NCBI GenBank assembly: GCA_027625095.1
Contig: JAQBXN010000003.1
Coordinates: forward strand, 62,001 to 126,000
Reading direction: 5' to 3'
Source of the DNA: Planctomycetota bacterium
Lineage (GTDB): Bacteria > Planctomycetota > PUPC01 > JACPCR01
DNA: 64,000 nt
Shown here: positions 44,823 through 54,613 of the stretch, piece after piece
Position numbering within the stretch: the first letter of the stretch is position 1
How the letters are laid out: each line of letters begins with the position of its first letter
Notes under the pieces: generated by a model
Seen by the model: the letters and a program-made list of their open reading frames with translations, nothing else
What the model was told of the DNA's origin: nothing
Database searches by the model: none
Made by a program: the position numbers and the translations under genes

Positions 44823-45875
44823 CTATTCCTGCCAGCCATGCTGGTCACGCACGGCGATCATTGCGCCGAGAATGTCGTTCCAGGTTTGTGGGTTGGTCAT
44901 CACGCTGTTCGGGAACATACATCCATCCCAGCAGATATGGCGAGCCGCCTTGGTGAGTTCACCATCTTCATTGCGCAGCCAGAAGCCAGCGTGATGAGGA
45001 ATGTTCAGCTTCCCATTGGGATCGGTTGCCTGGCAGTGCCGGCCGGTTTTGTCGTGTGAGCCGGTGCCGTGCACGGTGGCGTCATTCTGGGCGACATGGA
45101 AGTCGAACGTCCAGGGACGAAGCGCGGCGGTCAGTTTCTTCAGTGCGTTGTCGAGGACTTCGCCGTCTTCCCAGTCGTAGCCCTTTGGAAGGATTGCATC
45201 TTCGGCGGCATTGTAGCCAAGCGTGTACAACAGAGTATGGGCCATATCGGCCTGGAAACCTACGGTCTCCGGCTTTCCTACTCTCTCGAGGAGGTCGACC
45301 ATGTTCTTCCAGCTATGCATCCCACCCCAGCAGATTTCACCCTCGGCGGCGAGGCGTTCACCGTGATCTTCAGCGATCGCAGCGGCCTGGCGGAAGGTTT
45401 CGGCGATCTTGTCCTGGCCGTTCGGATCTTTTGCCCATGAGCCGGGATCGACGGATGAGTCGATGCGAACGACTCCGCCAGTGCGCACTCCCATTTTTTT
45501 GAGCCGCTGAGCGATACTGCAGCCTTTCTTCACCTGTTCGAGAAACTTCGTTCGTCCTTCGCCTTCGTCCATGGCGGAACCACCGCCAGTCGGCCCCCAA
45601 ACAGGTGCAACCACCGAGCCCAGGGCTAGATTACGAGAGGCGGCCTTTTCACCGAGAATCTTTAATTCATCATCGTCCGCATCAATGCTCACATGCGGGT
45701 CGAACAGGAACAGGTCAAAACCATCAAATTTTACGCCACCGACTTCCGCGTTCGCTGTGAAATCAAGCATGTCATCAAGACTGATTGGCGGATTTTCACT
45801 GCCCGCTTCTTTGCCTACCAGACCAGGCCATGCTGCGTTGTGAAGTTTCGGATAATTGTTCTTGTGCTCGCCCAT
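44823..45875 (-). CDS. Xylose isomerase-like TIM-barrel protein (sugar isomerase/epimerase)
   Basis: Probable metal-dependent sugar isomerase or epimerase. A 350-residue TIM barrel has the metal-site type motifs [33 protein letters not shown] and [19 protein letters not shown]. These carry the Glu, Asp and His residues expected along the strands. GGAG lies 6-8 nt before the ATG. It is divergent from the 45989 gene and has its own terminator. The sugar is unknown. Confidence 0.85.
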   Translation of the reverse strand: MGEHKNNYPKLHNAAWPGLVGKEAGSENPPISLDDMLDFTANAEVGGVKFDGFDLFLFDPHVSIDADDDELKILGEKAASRNLALGSVVAPVWGPTGGGSAMDEGEGRTKFLEQVKKGCSIAQRLKKMGVRTGGVVRIDSSVDPGSWAKDPNGQDKIAETFRQAAAIAEDHGERLAAEGEICWGGMHSWKNMVDLLERVGKPETVGFQADMAHTLLYTLGYNAAEDAILPKGYDWEDGEVLDNALKKLTAALRPWTFDFHVAQNDATVHGTGSHDKTGRHCQATDPNGKLNIPHHAGFWLRNEDGELTKAARHICWDGCMFPNSVMTNPQTWNDILGAMIAVRDQHGWQE

Positions 45876-45988
45876 GAGAGCTCCTTTCTTTTCAAGACCT
45901 GGAATGTTATGAATACTCAGGCGGATGATAGACGCTGAGCCCGGTTGGGAAAAGCGAGATCCCGAACAACCTTTTGAGTTGAGACACG

Positions 45989-47332
45989 ATGCGCGAGCAC
46001 AAACGCAGGTTTATCTGGTTCTGCAGCACTGAGTATGTTGCCGAACATCCTGACTCGTTGGAAAAGTTGCGGGATGAGATTGGGCTGACGACGATCATGC
46101 CGGAAAGCCACATTTGCCACACCTCCGGGTTTCGCGCATCAGATGAGATTGCCGCCCGTGGGCCCTTTGAAGACTGGCGTTCAAGGGCGCATCTATCACC
46201 AAAAATCAATGAGGGCATCTACCCCGCAGTGGCCGGCACTGTGGGTGGTTTTGACGACGCGCCGCTGCTGAAAGTGATCGATGCGGCCCGGAATGCGGAG
46301 CTCGAAATCTGGGGCCATATCGGTCTCTGGAGTTACGGGGGCGAGGTGTTTCCCGAATATGCAATGAAGGATGTTGAGGGCAATGCTCTCGATATGCGCT
46401 ACCACAAGTGGGGCATCGGGCTGTGTCCCAGTAACCGGGTGGTGAACGATTGGACCCGCGAATGCCTGGTTGATGTCATCGGTCGCTACGACATTGACGG
46501 ATTCGATGTCGACCATGCGCGCTTTCCGGCACCGGCGAATATTTCGAGTCTGTTCGGCTGCGCATGTGAGAGCTGCGCGGAAGCGGCGACCCGGCTGGGT
46601 TTCGAATTCAAAAAGATGAGGGAAGGGATGCTGAACCTGAAAAACCGATTGAAAACGGTTCAGCCGGCGGCCGTCGAAAAAGCCTTTGAGACTGGGCTGG
46701 CGTGGGAGCACCTGGAGTCCGGAAGTAACGGTCAGTTTCGCAATTGGCTGAGTTTCAGAGCGACCTTGCTGGCGGATTGGATGAGGGAATTCCGTGACGC
46801 GGTTCAGGCTGCCGCAGGTGAGGACAAGGTATTTGGCAGCGACGTCTGGCCACCGTCCGTTGCCTTGCTCGGCGGGCACGATTATGCACTCTGGGAACAG
46901 GGGGCAGATTATCTGACCGGCGGCAGCTCGGCCGGCGGGGTCGTCGGCTGGGCGACCACCGTGACGAATCTGGCAGGCGAGTGGGCCTCGTTTCTGTGTA
47001 AACAAGTCAGCGGACTTGAAGAGCAGACCGCGCTCCGTCTGGTTTTTCAGATGTTTGATTATGAAAAATTTGAGCTGCCGGATTCGAAGGACGGGATTCA
47101 AAAGGGCCCACTTCCCCTAGAAAGGATGTACGAATTCGAAGTGGAGAAACTCAAAAACTCATCAAGTGGAAACCTGCCGCTTTATCCGCCGATCTCGGCA
47201 TCAGGTGATGCGGTGCGCACACGAAAACTCTGTGAGGCCGTCGCGAAGAATGGTTGCGATGGCGCACTCTTCACACTCGATCCGGAAAACGCGGAAACAC
47301 TGAAGGTGATTCGAGAGGTCTTTGGAAAGTGA
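45989..47332 (+). CDS. Putative TIM-barrel glycoside hydrolase-like protein
   Basis: A 447-residue protein without a signal peptide. Strand-like segments carry aromatic and acidic residues: [33 protein letters not shown] (an Asp-x-Asp-His that could be catalytic) and [19 protein letters not shown]. The layout recalls hypothetical glycoside-hydrolase-like proteins with a barrel of the GH10/GH13 neighbourhood. The Cys cluster [10 protein letters not shown] near residue 193 might bind metal. I do not recognise a named family with certainty. It is divergent from the sugar isomerase-like gene and followed by a sulfatase, which fits glycan use. Confidence 0.6.
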   Translation: MREHKRRFIWFCSTEYVAEHPDSLEKLRDEIGLTTIMPESHICHTSGFRASDEIAARGPFEDWRSRAHLSPKINEGIYPAVAGTVGGFDDAPLLKVIDAARNAELEIWGHIGLWSYGGEVFPEYAMKDVEGNALDMRYHKWGIGLCPSNRVVNDWTRECLVDVIGRYDIDGFDVDHARFPAPANISSLFGCACESCAEAATRLGFEFKKMREGMLNLKNRLKTVQPAAVEKAFETGLAWEHLESGSNGQFRNWLSFRATLLADWMREFRDAVQAAAGEDKVFGSDVWPPSVALLGGHDYALWEQGADYLTGGSSAGGVVGWATTVTNLAGEWASFLCKQVSGLEEQTALRLVFQMFDYEKFELPDSKDGIQKGPLPLERMYEFEVEKLKNSSSGNLPLYPPISASGDAVRTRKLCEAVAKNGCDGALFTLDPENAETLKVIREVFGK

Positions 47333-47475
47333 ATCGAATTTCGAATTACCGGCTGGAGCTTCCCGGGTCGCCAGCATCTCCCCGGCTTTGGCGACCGAAG
47401 GTCGCGAGAGAACACTTCCGTCCGATACAAACTTACTTGCTACTCAATTGACTCATTACTTTCTCACCTCATCAA

Positions 47476-48777
47476 ATGTCACGTCCCAACATCCTTTTCA
47501 TATGTACCGACCAGCAGAGCTCGCACATGATGAGCTGCACTGGCCACCCTCATGTAAACACTCCGGCTATGGACAGCCTTGCAGCGCGGGGAGTGCGTTT
47601 CAATCGTGCTTACTGCACCAATCCCGTCTGCTCGCCGTCACGCTTCTCTTTGATTACCGGAAGGTATCCCAGCGAGATCGGACAGCGTGAGAACGGAGTT
47701 CCACATCTTGAAGCGTTGCCGGATCACATTCTGAGCCACAGCCTCGGTTGGCTGATGCGCGAAGCGGGGTACGAGACGGTCTATGGGGGTAAAGAGCACC
47801 TGCCAAAATCAAAGGCTGTGGATCACGGTTTCGATTACATCTGCCGTGATGAAAGGATGGGCTTAGCCCAAGCTTGTGCAGACTATCTGAGACAGGATCA
47901 CGACAAACCCTTTTTGATGATGGCCCACTTTATAAATCCTCATGACATCTGTTACATGGCCATTCGAGCGTTTGCGGAGACGGAGCAGGAAAAGCGCTTG
48001 ACGAATCGAGGAAAGCAAGAACTGGAGGCCCTCGATAATGCCCTTAAATTGCCCAACGGCATAAGTGAAGAGGAGTTCTTTGAAAAGTGCTGTCCCCCGC
48101 TGCCACACAACTTTGAACCACAGGAAGACGAGCCCGATGCCATTCGAACCTTCCTTGCCCAACGGCCGTTCAAGCAGAAGGCTCGTGAGCAATGGACTGA
48201 GAAGGACTGGCGGATGCACCGCTGGGCCTATCGAAACCTGACCGAAATGGTCGATACCGAAATCGGCGTTGTTCTTGACGCCCTCAAAGAGACGGGCCTG
48301 GAAGATAACACGGTCGTCGTCTTCACCAGCGACCATGGGGACCACGACGGCTCCCACCGAATGGAGCATAAAACGGCGCCTTACGAAGAGGCCGCTCGTA
48401 TTCCCCTGATCGTAGCCCGGCCTGGGTTCACCCCGGCCGGAACGGTAAACTCCACCCATCTCATTTCGAATGGCCTGGACTTTGTCCCTACTTGTTGCGA
48501 TTACGCAGGGATTGACCCGCCGGCAGATTTGCCGGGACGCAGCTTCAGGCAGCTTGCTGAGGGAACTGAGCCAGACGATTGGCGAGAGTCACTCTTAATT
48601 GAGAGCGAAATTGGACGGGCAGTCGTCACGCAGACCCACAAGTACATTCTCTACGATATGGGCGAGAGTCGTGAGCAGTTGATGGACTTGATCGCCGACC
48701 CGTATGAAACCAGGAATGCAGCGAAGGACGAAGAGAATCGTAAGGTGCTTGAAGCGCATCGTAAATTGCTTCAGTAG
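47476..48777 (+). CDS. Sulfatase without signal peptide
   Basis: Type I sulfatase. It begins directly with RPNILFICTDQQ (the Asp metal ligand). The formylglycine motif is VCSPSRFSLITG (Cys52-Ser-Pro-Ser-Arg) and the metal motif is TSDHGDHDGSH. The C terminus has LYDMGESREQLMDLIADP, as expected for a full-length enzyme. Without an export signal it should stay in the cytoplasm, acting on imported sulfated sugars or on choline sulfate-like solutes. The polyamine operon starts 51 bp downstream, so read-through into it is possible. Confidence 0.92.
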   Translation: MSRPNILFICTDQQSSHMMSCTGHPHVNTPAMDSLAARGVRFNRAYCTNPVCSPSRFSLITGRYPSEIGQRENGVPHLEALPDHILSHSLGWLMREAGYETVYGGKEHLPKSKAVDHGFDYICRDERMGLAQACADYLRQDHDKPFLMMAHFINPHDICYMAIRAFAETEQEKRLTNRGKQELEALDNALKLPNGISEEEFFEKCCPPLPHNFEPQEDEPDAIRTFLAQRPFKQKAREQWTEKDWRMHRWAYRNLTEMVDTEIGVVLDALKETGLEDNTVVVFTSDHGDHDGSHRMEHKTAPYEEAARIPLIVARPGFTPAGTVNSTHLISNGLDFVPTCCDYAGIDPPADLPGRSFRQLAEGTEPDDWRESLLIESEIGRAVVTQTHKYILYDMGESREQLMDLIADPYETRNAAKDEENRKVLEAHRKLLQ

Positions 48778-48828
48778 CGGTCTGTTCAAGAAGTCCTTTA
48801 AAATCCTTGCCTGTATCACTCAAGAGAC

Positions 48829-50460
48829 ATGACCGAAACTGATCTTGGACAGAGAATGAACGAAGACGGCGATTCCGTTATAGATGGAGATGCAGACGAA
48901 CCCCTCATCAGGCTCGGGCGCGGAAGCGTACTGCTGATCCTGGTAGCGGTATTCATCATTTCCGGCTGCGGCATCATCTATGAATTACTGATCGGCAGTA
49001 TCTCCTCCTACTTCATCGGGAACAGCGTCAAGCAATACTCCTTGACGATTGGTTTTTTTCTATTCGCTATGGGTATCGGGTCCTGGTTGTCGAGGATGAT
49101 CCGTCAGAAACTGCTTCAAAGATTCGTTGCTCTTGAAATTTGGCTGGGCTTCTTCGGTGGCATGACCGTGCCATTCCTGTATGTGGCCTATACGTACACG
49201 AATATGTACCAGTATTTCATGCTGATTCAGGTGATGATCCTGGGCACGTTCATCGGACTGGAAATTCCACTGCTCACGCGGTTGCTGCGTGCGAAGGGCA
49301 CACTGCGTGTCTTGCTTTCCAACGTCTTTGCAATGGATTACCTCGGCGCTCTGGCGGCCGCGCTGCTGTTTCCGTTCCTGCTCTTCCCGATGTTAGGCTC
49401 GATGTATAGCTCGCTGTTGACCGGGGCGGTAAATGTTGCGGTGGGCATTGTCGTACTGCAGCTCGTCAGCCATAACCTGAAGAAGGAAGAGCTGGTCAGT
49501 CTAATGCTGCAGATAGGGTTCGTTTGCGCTGCGCTGTTCCTGATGGCATCAAAATCCGATCATCTGCTGGAGCAGTGGGAGGACGCCTTGTACCAGGGCC
49601 AGATCGTACATAACGAAGAATCGCAATATCAGAAAATCGTCCTCACAAGATGGCATGGCGGGACCTGGCTCTACCTCAATGAGCATCTCCAGTTTTCGTC
49701 GCTGGACGAGCACCGCTACCACGAGGCGCTCGTGCATCCGGCCATGTCATTGGCGAGTAACCATGAGCGTGTGCTGGTCATCGGCGGGGGCGATGGACTG
49801 GCAGCTCGTGAGATCCTGAAGTATCCCGGCGTCAGGCATGTCGACCTCGTCGACATCGACCCGGCCATGACCCGGTTAGGCACCCGTAACATTTTTCTCA
49901 CCGATCTGAATAACAATTCGCTCAGCCGGCAACAGGTCAAAGTGATCAACGAAGACGCATTCATCTACCTCCAAAGACCGCACCAGAAATATGGAGTTAT
50001 CATTATCGATCTGCCCGACCCGAGGGAGGAAGGTCTTGGCAAACTTTACTCGGTAGAGATCTACAGGCTCTGTCGCAGGCATCTGTCGCCGGGTGGCCTG
50101 ATGGTCTGCCAATCCACCAGCCCGTTTTTTGCCCGGAAGGCTTATTGGTGTATCGGGGCGACTATCAGGGCTGCCGGTTTTCAGGTGCATTCCTACAATG
50201 CATATGTGCCTTCATTTGGTCTGTGGGGATTTCACCTGGGAGTTCCCGTCTCAGAGGAAACCACGGGCCGCAGCATAACCAAGGTGGCATTCGATCCCAG
50301 GCATATCGAGCTCAAAGTCAAAACCCGGTTTCTCTACAAGGAACTCTTTCAGCAGATGTTCCAATTTGATGGTGATACGGACGAGGTTGAGGTAGAACCC
50401 AACACCCTTGACAGGCCAAAGCTGGCTGGTTACTACAGAGAAGGTTATGACAATTGGTAA
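48829..50460 (+). CDS. Membrane-embedded polyamine aminopropyltransferase (spermidine synthase-like)
   Basis: Fusion of a membrane domain and a spermidine-synthase domain. About seven helices span residues 33-240. The cytoplasmic SpeE-type domain (about 262-500) has DEHRYHE (293-299) at the amine site, the AdoMet-type loop GGGDG (319-323), VDID (341-344), NEDAF (374-378) and IDLPDP (393-398), which contains the catalytic-type Asp. The residues needed for aminopropyl transfer look intact, although DEH replaces the usual DEF. The decarboxylated AdoMet donor needs an AdoMet decarboxylase, not found in the window. It leads a four-gene operon with DUF4178 and DUF350 proteins. Confidence 0.9.
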   Translation: MTETDLGQRMNEDGDSVIDGDADEPLIRLGRGSVLLILVAVFIISGCGIIYELLIGSISSYFIGNSVKQYSLTIGFFLFAMGIGSWLSRMIRQKLLQRFVALEIWLGFFGGMTVPFLYVAYTYTNMYQYFMLIQVMILGTFIGLEIPLLTRLLRAKGTLRVLLSNVFAMDYLGALAAALLFPFLLFPMLGSMYSSLLTGAVNVAVGIVVLQLVSHNLKKEELVSLMLQIGFVCAALFLMASKSDHLLEQWEDALYQGQIVHNEESQYQKIVLTRWHGGTWLYLNEHLQFSSLDEHRYHEALVHPAMSLASNHERVLVIGGGDGLAAREILKYPGVRHVDLVDIDPAMTRLGTRNIFLTDLNNNSLSRQQVKVINEDAFIYLQRPHQKYGVIIIDLPDPREEGLGKLYSVEIYRLCRRHLSPGGLMVCQSTSPFFARKAYWCIGATIRAAGFQVHSYNAYVPSFGLWGFHLGVPVSEETTGRSITKVAFDPRHIELKVKTRFLYKELFQQMFQFDGDTDEVEVEPNTLDRPKLAGYYREGYDNW

Positions 50461-50563
50461 AGATGGTTGGGGCCAAGTGCGGTAGCTCCGCAGCCGCCTT
50501 GTGAAAAATGAGGCTGGGCCCGACCATAAGGGCGATAACTGAAACTCGATTACAGGAGCAGAT

Positions 50564-51136
50564 ATGCCATTCGGATGGCTCTTCGGTAGAAAAAAGAAGC
50601 GCAAGGGTATGGGCCAGCCCCCCAATCGGGAATATACGCTCCAGACCATGGCAGTCGGTTACCTGGTCGATTACGACATGGAGACTTGGCAGGTCGTTGA
50701 ATACTCCGTTTACGATTATGAGGGCGGATATAGGACCGAGGAGTGGGTGCTGCGATCATCCAGCGACGCCATTCGCTTTCTCGAACGCTCCGTCGAATAC
50801 ACCAAGAATTACTGGACCCTCACCGAAACTCTGAGCTTCGATATTATTGAGGAAGACGCCATCGCCATCCTGCTCAGCGATGATCAGGAGTTGAACGAAC
50901 TGACCGTGGATGGCGCACGATTCGTGTTCACCGAAAGTGGCAACGGTCGAGCACGAGTAAATGGAGAGGGAACAGGCAGGCATTTTGTTGCGCATAACTT
51001 TGAAGGCCCGGAGGGAACAGTTCTTTTCATCATGCAATGGGGGGATCGAGATTTCGACCTTGTGGGCGGCGAGTATGTCGAGGAGTATCAATTCACCAAT
51101 ATATTGCCGGGAAGGCTGACGGAGAACGGGTCATAA
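50564..51136 (+). CDS. DUF4178 domain protein
   Basis: A 190-residue protein beginning with a basic patch (GRKKKRKGMG). A beta-rich DUF4178-like domain follows: YTLQTMAVGYLVDYDMETWQ, YEGGYRTEEWVLRSS and EGTVLFIMQWGDRDFDLVGG. There is no membrane helix, so it is probably cytoplasmic or membrane-associated through its basic N terminus. An AGGAG site lies 8 nt before the ATG. It is the second gene of the operon. DUF4178 proteins are known to accompany DUF350 and spermidine synthase genes in proposed envelope-stress systems; the biochemical role is unknown. Confidence 0.85.
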   Translation: MPFGWLFGRKKKRKGMGQPPNREYTLQTMAVGYLVDYDMETWQVVEYSVYDYEGGYRTEEWVLRSSSDAIRFLERSVEYTKNYWTLTETLSFDIIEEDAIAILLSDDQELNELTVDGARFVFTESGNGRARVNGEGTGRHFVAHNFEGPEGTVLFIMQWGDRDFDLVGGEYVEEYQFTNILPGRLTENGS

Positions 51137-51195
51137 TGTTTCGCCAATCTCCTAATACGGGAACGCGGACACCTTTTTTGAAAGGGGACAGTTGA

Positions 51196-52212
51196 ATGCG
51201 CTGCCCACAATGCGGCCAGATAAATCCAATCTCGATCACTCGCTGTGACTGCGGTTACGATCTTCAGTCGCGTCCGGGAGCGAGGATGCATGACAGCTTC
51301 CTCAGCCGCCACGAAAGTAACATCGGCTGCCTCACTTTCATCACCGTCTGCGTGCTCTGCATGTGGGTTGCCGGATGCTTTATTCCGAATAAAGAGCCCG
51401 TCCGCATCATGCAGAAGGAGCTCGACCAGTTCCCTGGGTATTCGATCATTTGCGAAGACGTGGAGGATGGCTGGTTTAGAAATTACATCTATTTGAAGGG
51501 CACATTCCGCACCCTGGAATCTGCGAATGATACCCTCGCCGAAGAGGAGGCGAAGGAAGATGGGGGCCCTGAAAAGGAACTGGAAAACGCCGAGCCTATC
51601 CTCGAAGAAATCAAGAGGAAATATCAGGTCAGGGATGGGATGGTTCGCCGCTACGAACCATACGTCGGAATGGTGGTGGCCAGTAAGATGAAGAAGGGTG
51701 GCCAGATCGAAGTTACCGGACTAGATCGGGCCAGCCCACCTTACTACCATTACGTAGGCCACCGCAGGTACGGCTACTGGATAGGCCCTCGCTGGCATTT
51801 TTATCCCTCGTACAGCAGCAGGTTCGGTTATTACGGTGGAGCGGGCGTCATGATCACCAGGCCGATGTACAGTTCGTACAGATCCTCTTACTCCACTCGC
51901 CAGCCCTACTTCGGAGGCACGACCGGTGGACGGCCCATGTATGGCTCAAGTGGCAGTGTAACTGCCAAAGCTAATCCCGGGTTTGTAAGCCGCTATCAGT
52001 CAAAAACGGGCTCCTCATATTCCAGGCCGGGAGCCAGCAGCTACAAGAGTTCGAGTGCTCCACGTCCTTCGACCTCAAAATCGTCATTCGGTTCGAGATC
52101 CTCGTCTTCGGGGACCTCTTCAACCAGGAGTTCCGGTTTCTTTTCGGGGTTCTCTTCCGGCAGTCGCTCAAGTTCGAGCCGCGGCGGGTTCTCGGGTTTT
52201 GGCGGGAAATAG
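51196..52212 (+). CDS. Zinc-ribbon membrane protein with Ser/Gly-rich tail
   Basis: A 338-residue protein with an N-terminal zinc-ribbon (CPQCGQ near residue 3 and CDCGYDL near 16). One hydrophobic helix follows (LTFITVCVLCMWVAGCFIP, about 47-65). A helical/beta domain to about 175 contains EKELENAEPILEEIKRKYQV. The tail is Tyr-rich, then Ser/Gly/Arg-rich low-complexity sequence ending GGFSGFGGK. The tail would lie outside if the ribbon is cytoplasmic. It may belong with the DUF4247-like partners of DUF350 systems, but I cannot confirm that. The tail may be flexible or multimer-forming. Confidence 0.75.
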   Translation: MRCPQCGQINPISITRCDCGYDLQSRPGARMHDSFLSRHESNIGCLTFITVCVLCMWVAGCFIPNKEPVRIMQKELDQFPGYSIICEDVEDGWFRNYIYLKGTFRTLESANDTLAEEEAKEDGGPEKELENAEPILEEIKRKYQVRDGMVRRYEPYVGMVVASKMKKGGQIEVTGLDRASPPYYHYVGHRRYGYWIGPRWHFYPSYSSRFGYYGGAGVMITRPMYSSYRSSYSTRQPYFGGTTGGRPMYGSSGSVTAKANPGFVSRYQSKTGSSYSRPGASSYKSSSAPRPSTSKSSFGSRSSSSGTSSTRSSGFFSGFSSGSRSSSSRGGFSGFGGK

Positions 52213-52262
52213 CTTTTCGTGTGGGCAGAGTGCCCGCAATCAAACCTTTCATGAGGTTTCAG

Positions 52263-53249
52263 ATGAAGTCCAAGCATGTCACATTTTTCACAGGTGTAGC
52301 AGTTCTATTGTTTCAGACTGCCGTATTCGGAGAGGCCGAACTTGAAATGAAAACAGGGGGCGGATTCAGCGCCTACCTTACTTCCCTAGCCCACTCTGTC
52401 TTCTATATCACCGAGGCGTTCGTTCTCTTCTACCTGGCGAAAGTCGCATACGCCAAGCTCTACCGAAAGGTGGACCTCAATGCCGAACTGTTCACCAGGG
52501 ACAACTTGGCCGCAGCCGTCTCGACTTGCGGCTACTACTTTGGAATCCTCCTCGCCCTGGGCGGCGTCATTACAGGCCCTTCGAACGGCCTGAGCCAGGA
52601 TATCGCCTCCATTGGCCTGTATGGCCTTTTGTCGATCGCGCTCATGCTCGTGGCAAGCATCATGTGCGAGCATATTCTGCTGCCGCAGTTCAATAACACC
52701 AAGGAAGTGATTGAAGATCGCAACCTCGGCACCGCGTTCGTCGAGGCCGGAGTTTACACGGCAAACGGCCTCATCCTGTTCCGCACCGGCCAGGGAAGCA
52801 CCGGCGCCGAAAGCAGCCAGTGGGAGCAGGTCTTTGTAACGGTAGTCTTTTGGATCCTTGCCCAGATCGCACTGATTATCGCCGGTCGAATTTACGATAA
52901 AATAACTCCTCACAAGATTCACGATGAGATAGAACGGGATAACGCGGCCGTCGGACTCGCTTATGGCGGCGCCCTGGTCGGCATGGGCAATATCGTAAGC
53001 GCGGCGGTCTCGGGTGATTTTTATCCCAACGAACCCGGCGCGTGGAGCGCAGCGATTTCTACATTCGCGATCGACACCATCTTCGGCATGATCATGCTGA
53101 TCATCATTCACCGCGTGACAGATATCGTTCTCGCTCCGAATGTATCGCTGGCCGCCGAGCAGACCCAGGAGAAGCCAAGCGTGGGTGCGGGCCTTCTGGA
53201 AGCGTTCGGATACATCGGCGCCTCCATGCTGGTGGTCTGGTCCCTGTAG
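52263..53249 (+). CDS. Membrane protein with two DUF350 domains
   Basis: Last gene of the polyamine operon. I choose the ATG at 52263, since GAGG lies 6 nt upstream and the product opens with a signal-like MKSKHVTFFTGVAVLLF; the GTG at 52221 and the ATG at 52251 are alternatives. Two DUF350 units follow. The first includes RDNLAAAVSTCGYYFGILLALGG and the second RDNAAVGLAYGGALVGMGN. Each unit has about four helices, giving roughly eight membrane spans. DUF350 (YjfL family) proteins are inner-membrane proteins without a known activity, often found with polyamine and DUF4178 genes. Confidence 0.88.
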   Translation: MKSKHVTFFTGVAVLLFQTAVFGEAELEMKTGGGFSAYLTSLAHSVFYITEAFVLFYLAKVAYAKLYRKVDLNAELFTRDNLAAAVSTCGYYFGILLALGGVITGPSNGLSQDIASIGLYGLLSIALMLVASIMCEHILLPQFNNTKEVIEDRNLGTAFVEAGVYTANGLILFRTGQGSTGAESSQWEQVFVTVVFWILAQIALIIAGRIYDKITPHKIHDEIERDNAAVGLAYGGALVGMGNIVSAAVSGDFYPNEPGAWSAAISTFAIDTIFGMIMLIIIHRVTDIVLAPNVSLAAEQTQEKPSVGAGLLEAFGYIGASMLVVWSL

Positions 53250-53686
53250 GCGTCGAACAGGTGGATTGGGATTCGCTCCTCCTGTCTGTAAGGGATTATT
53301 TGCCCGCGAAGATTCGCCTCAAACCATGAAGCGTGACACCGTAGCCCAGGCCTCCAGGCCGGAGGCATGGTCCCTACCCACATTCCAGATCGTTCTTTAT
53401 GCCAAAGGCATTACATCCTAAGGCGGCCTTCGGCCGCAGAAACCGAGTACCACGGATGTAAAGGGCCACGGATATCGGAATCAAAACATCTGCGGTCTCT
53501 TCATCCGTGGCCCTCTTCATCCGTGGCCCTCTTCATCCGTGGCCCTCTTCATCCGTGGCCCTCTTCATCCGTGGCCAAAAAGATCTCCGCACCACGCTGA
53601 GAAGTAACAACTTCTGACTCTGTAGCCCCGGAGTTACGAGGCTTCGCGAGCTACCCTGGGTTTGGAGACAAGGGCCAGTTCATCCC
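53250..53686. other. 437-bp gap with hairpin and repeats
   Basis: No gene is supported. It holds a GCGGCC-TTC-GGCCGC hairpin (53423-53437), direct copies of CCACGGAT (53450-53457 and within 53463-53473), and the 16-bp tandem repeat listed separately. The hairpin may end the DUF350 operon, though no T-tract follows it. Confidence 0.45.
53497..53576. repeat. Five perfect tandem copies of a 16-bp unit
   Basis: The unit CTCTTCATCCGTGGCC repeats five times without change (80 bp). An inverted copy of its core, GGGCCACGGAT, lies upstream at 53463-53473, so a hairpin can form. It resembles ATCCGTGG-type intergenic repeats that I recall from PVC and other environmental genomes. Confidence 0.9.
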
Positions 53687-54613
53687 TTACACGGCGCCAC
53701 TCACGAGGGCCAAGGCGCCGAGACCATAAAAGGTGTATTCCGAATCGCGGCCTTCATCCCAGATGCCGCCCCGGAAGCCGCCTGTTCCGACTTCGCAGCG
53801 TTCGACGTAGTCACGTAGTGCATCGAGGTCGAGCTCATCATCGAAACCAAGATCGGTCAAGGTGAGGAGACCGGTAAATGTGGATAACACATCCGCGGCG
53901 GGGATTCGGCCGTTAGCCTTTAGTCCGCCTTCCGAGTTTTGCATGCCGACAAGGAACCCCACGGCCGACGAGATCATTTCTTCCTCCACTTCGCCCAGCA
54001 GAACCAGTAAGGCCAAGGCCGCGGCAGTTGGGTTCGTGCCGCCTTTGCGTGCCGGTTTTACTTCAACAAATCCGCCGTCCTCGCGCTGACGTTCGAGGAT
54101 GAACTCAGCGAGTCGCCCCTTCTCTGGAAGTTCACGTTCAATCATCTCGTAACACAATGCCACGAGAAAAGAGTGATATGTGCTTCCGCTCGCACTCTCG
54201 ATGGCACGGGCGTAACCGCCATCGTCCTTACGATACTTTTCCAGCTCTGCAGCTACCCGATCTGGAAACGCTTCTCCCGCCTCTTCGACAAGTTTCGGCC
54301 CGCCCGCCCCCCTCACCACCATCGAGGCATAGAGTAAGGAAAGAAAATCAATAATCGTGGCCTGGCGATGCAGGCAGCTGCGCAGGTACGCGCCCGACCG
54401 AAGCACCAGTGACTCCTTTACGCAGCCGAGGCATTCCAGTCCGCGGAGTGCAAAACCGGTGTAGTACAGGTCGGAGCCACCATCACGGTCTGGAAAACCG
54501 CCGTCCTCGCATTGAAGGTTATGCAGATACCTGCCGTGTCTGTTCCGAAAATTTTCAGGGAACTCGGCCAGGGCGGCGGCAAGCCGCTGATTCAAGTGCA
54601 AAAGATACGACAT
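53687..54613 (-). CDS. Prenyltransferase/squalene-oxidase-repeat protein (GGTase-II beta-like)
   Basis: An alpha/alpha barrel protein built from repeats resembling geranylgeranyl transferase beta subunits: LQCEDGGFPDRDGGSDLYY, RKDDGGYAR, REDGGFVE, NSEGGLKAN and VGTGGFRGG. The start at 54613 overlaps the stop of the thioesterase gene (TGATG), so the two are coupled; the frame extends to 54640. In eukaryotes these repeats bind zinc and prenyl diphosphate. Here Asp/Cys/His zinc ligands are not all obvious (CEVGTGGF and YTFYGLGAL are near the expected spot). The substrate is unknown. Confidence 0.82.
   Translation of the reverse strand: MSYLLHLNQRLAAALAEFPENFRNRHGRYLHNLQCEDGGFPDRDGGSDLYYTGFALRGLECLGCVKESLVLRSGAYLRSCLHRQATIIDFLSLLYASMVVRGAGGPKLVEEAGEAFPDRVAAELEKYRKDDGGYARAIESASGSTYHSFLVALCYEMIERELPEKGRLAEFILERQREDGGFVEVKPARKGGTNPTAAALALLVLLGEVEEEMISSAVGFLVGMQNSEGGLKANGRIPAADVLSTFTGLLTLTDLGFDDELDLDALRDYVERCEVGTGGFRGGIWDEGRDSEYTFYGLGALALVSGAV

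Noticed and set aside
53497-53576. CRISPR array
   Set aside because: The 16-bp units are directly adjacent with no spacers, and no cas gene is in the window.
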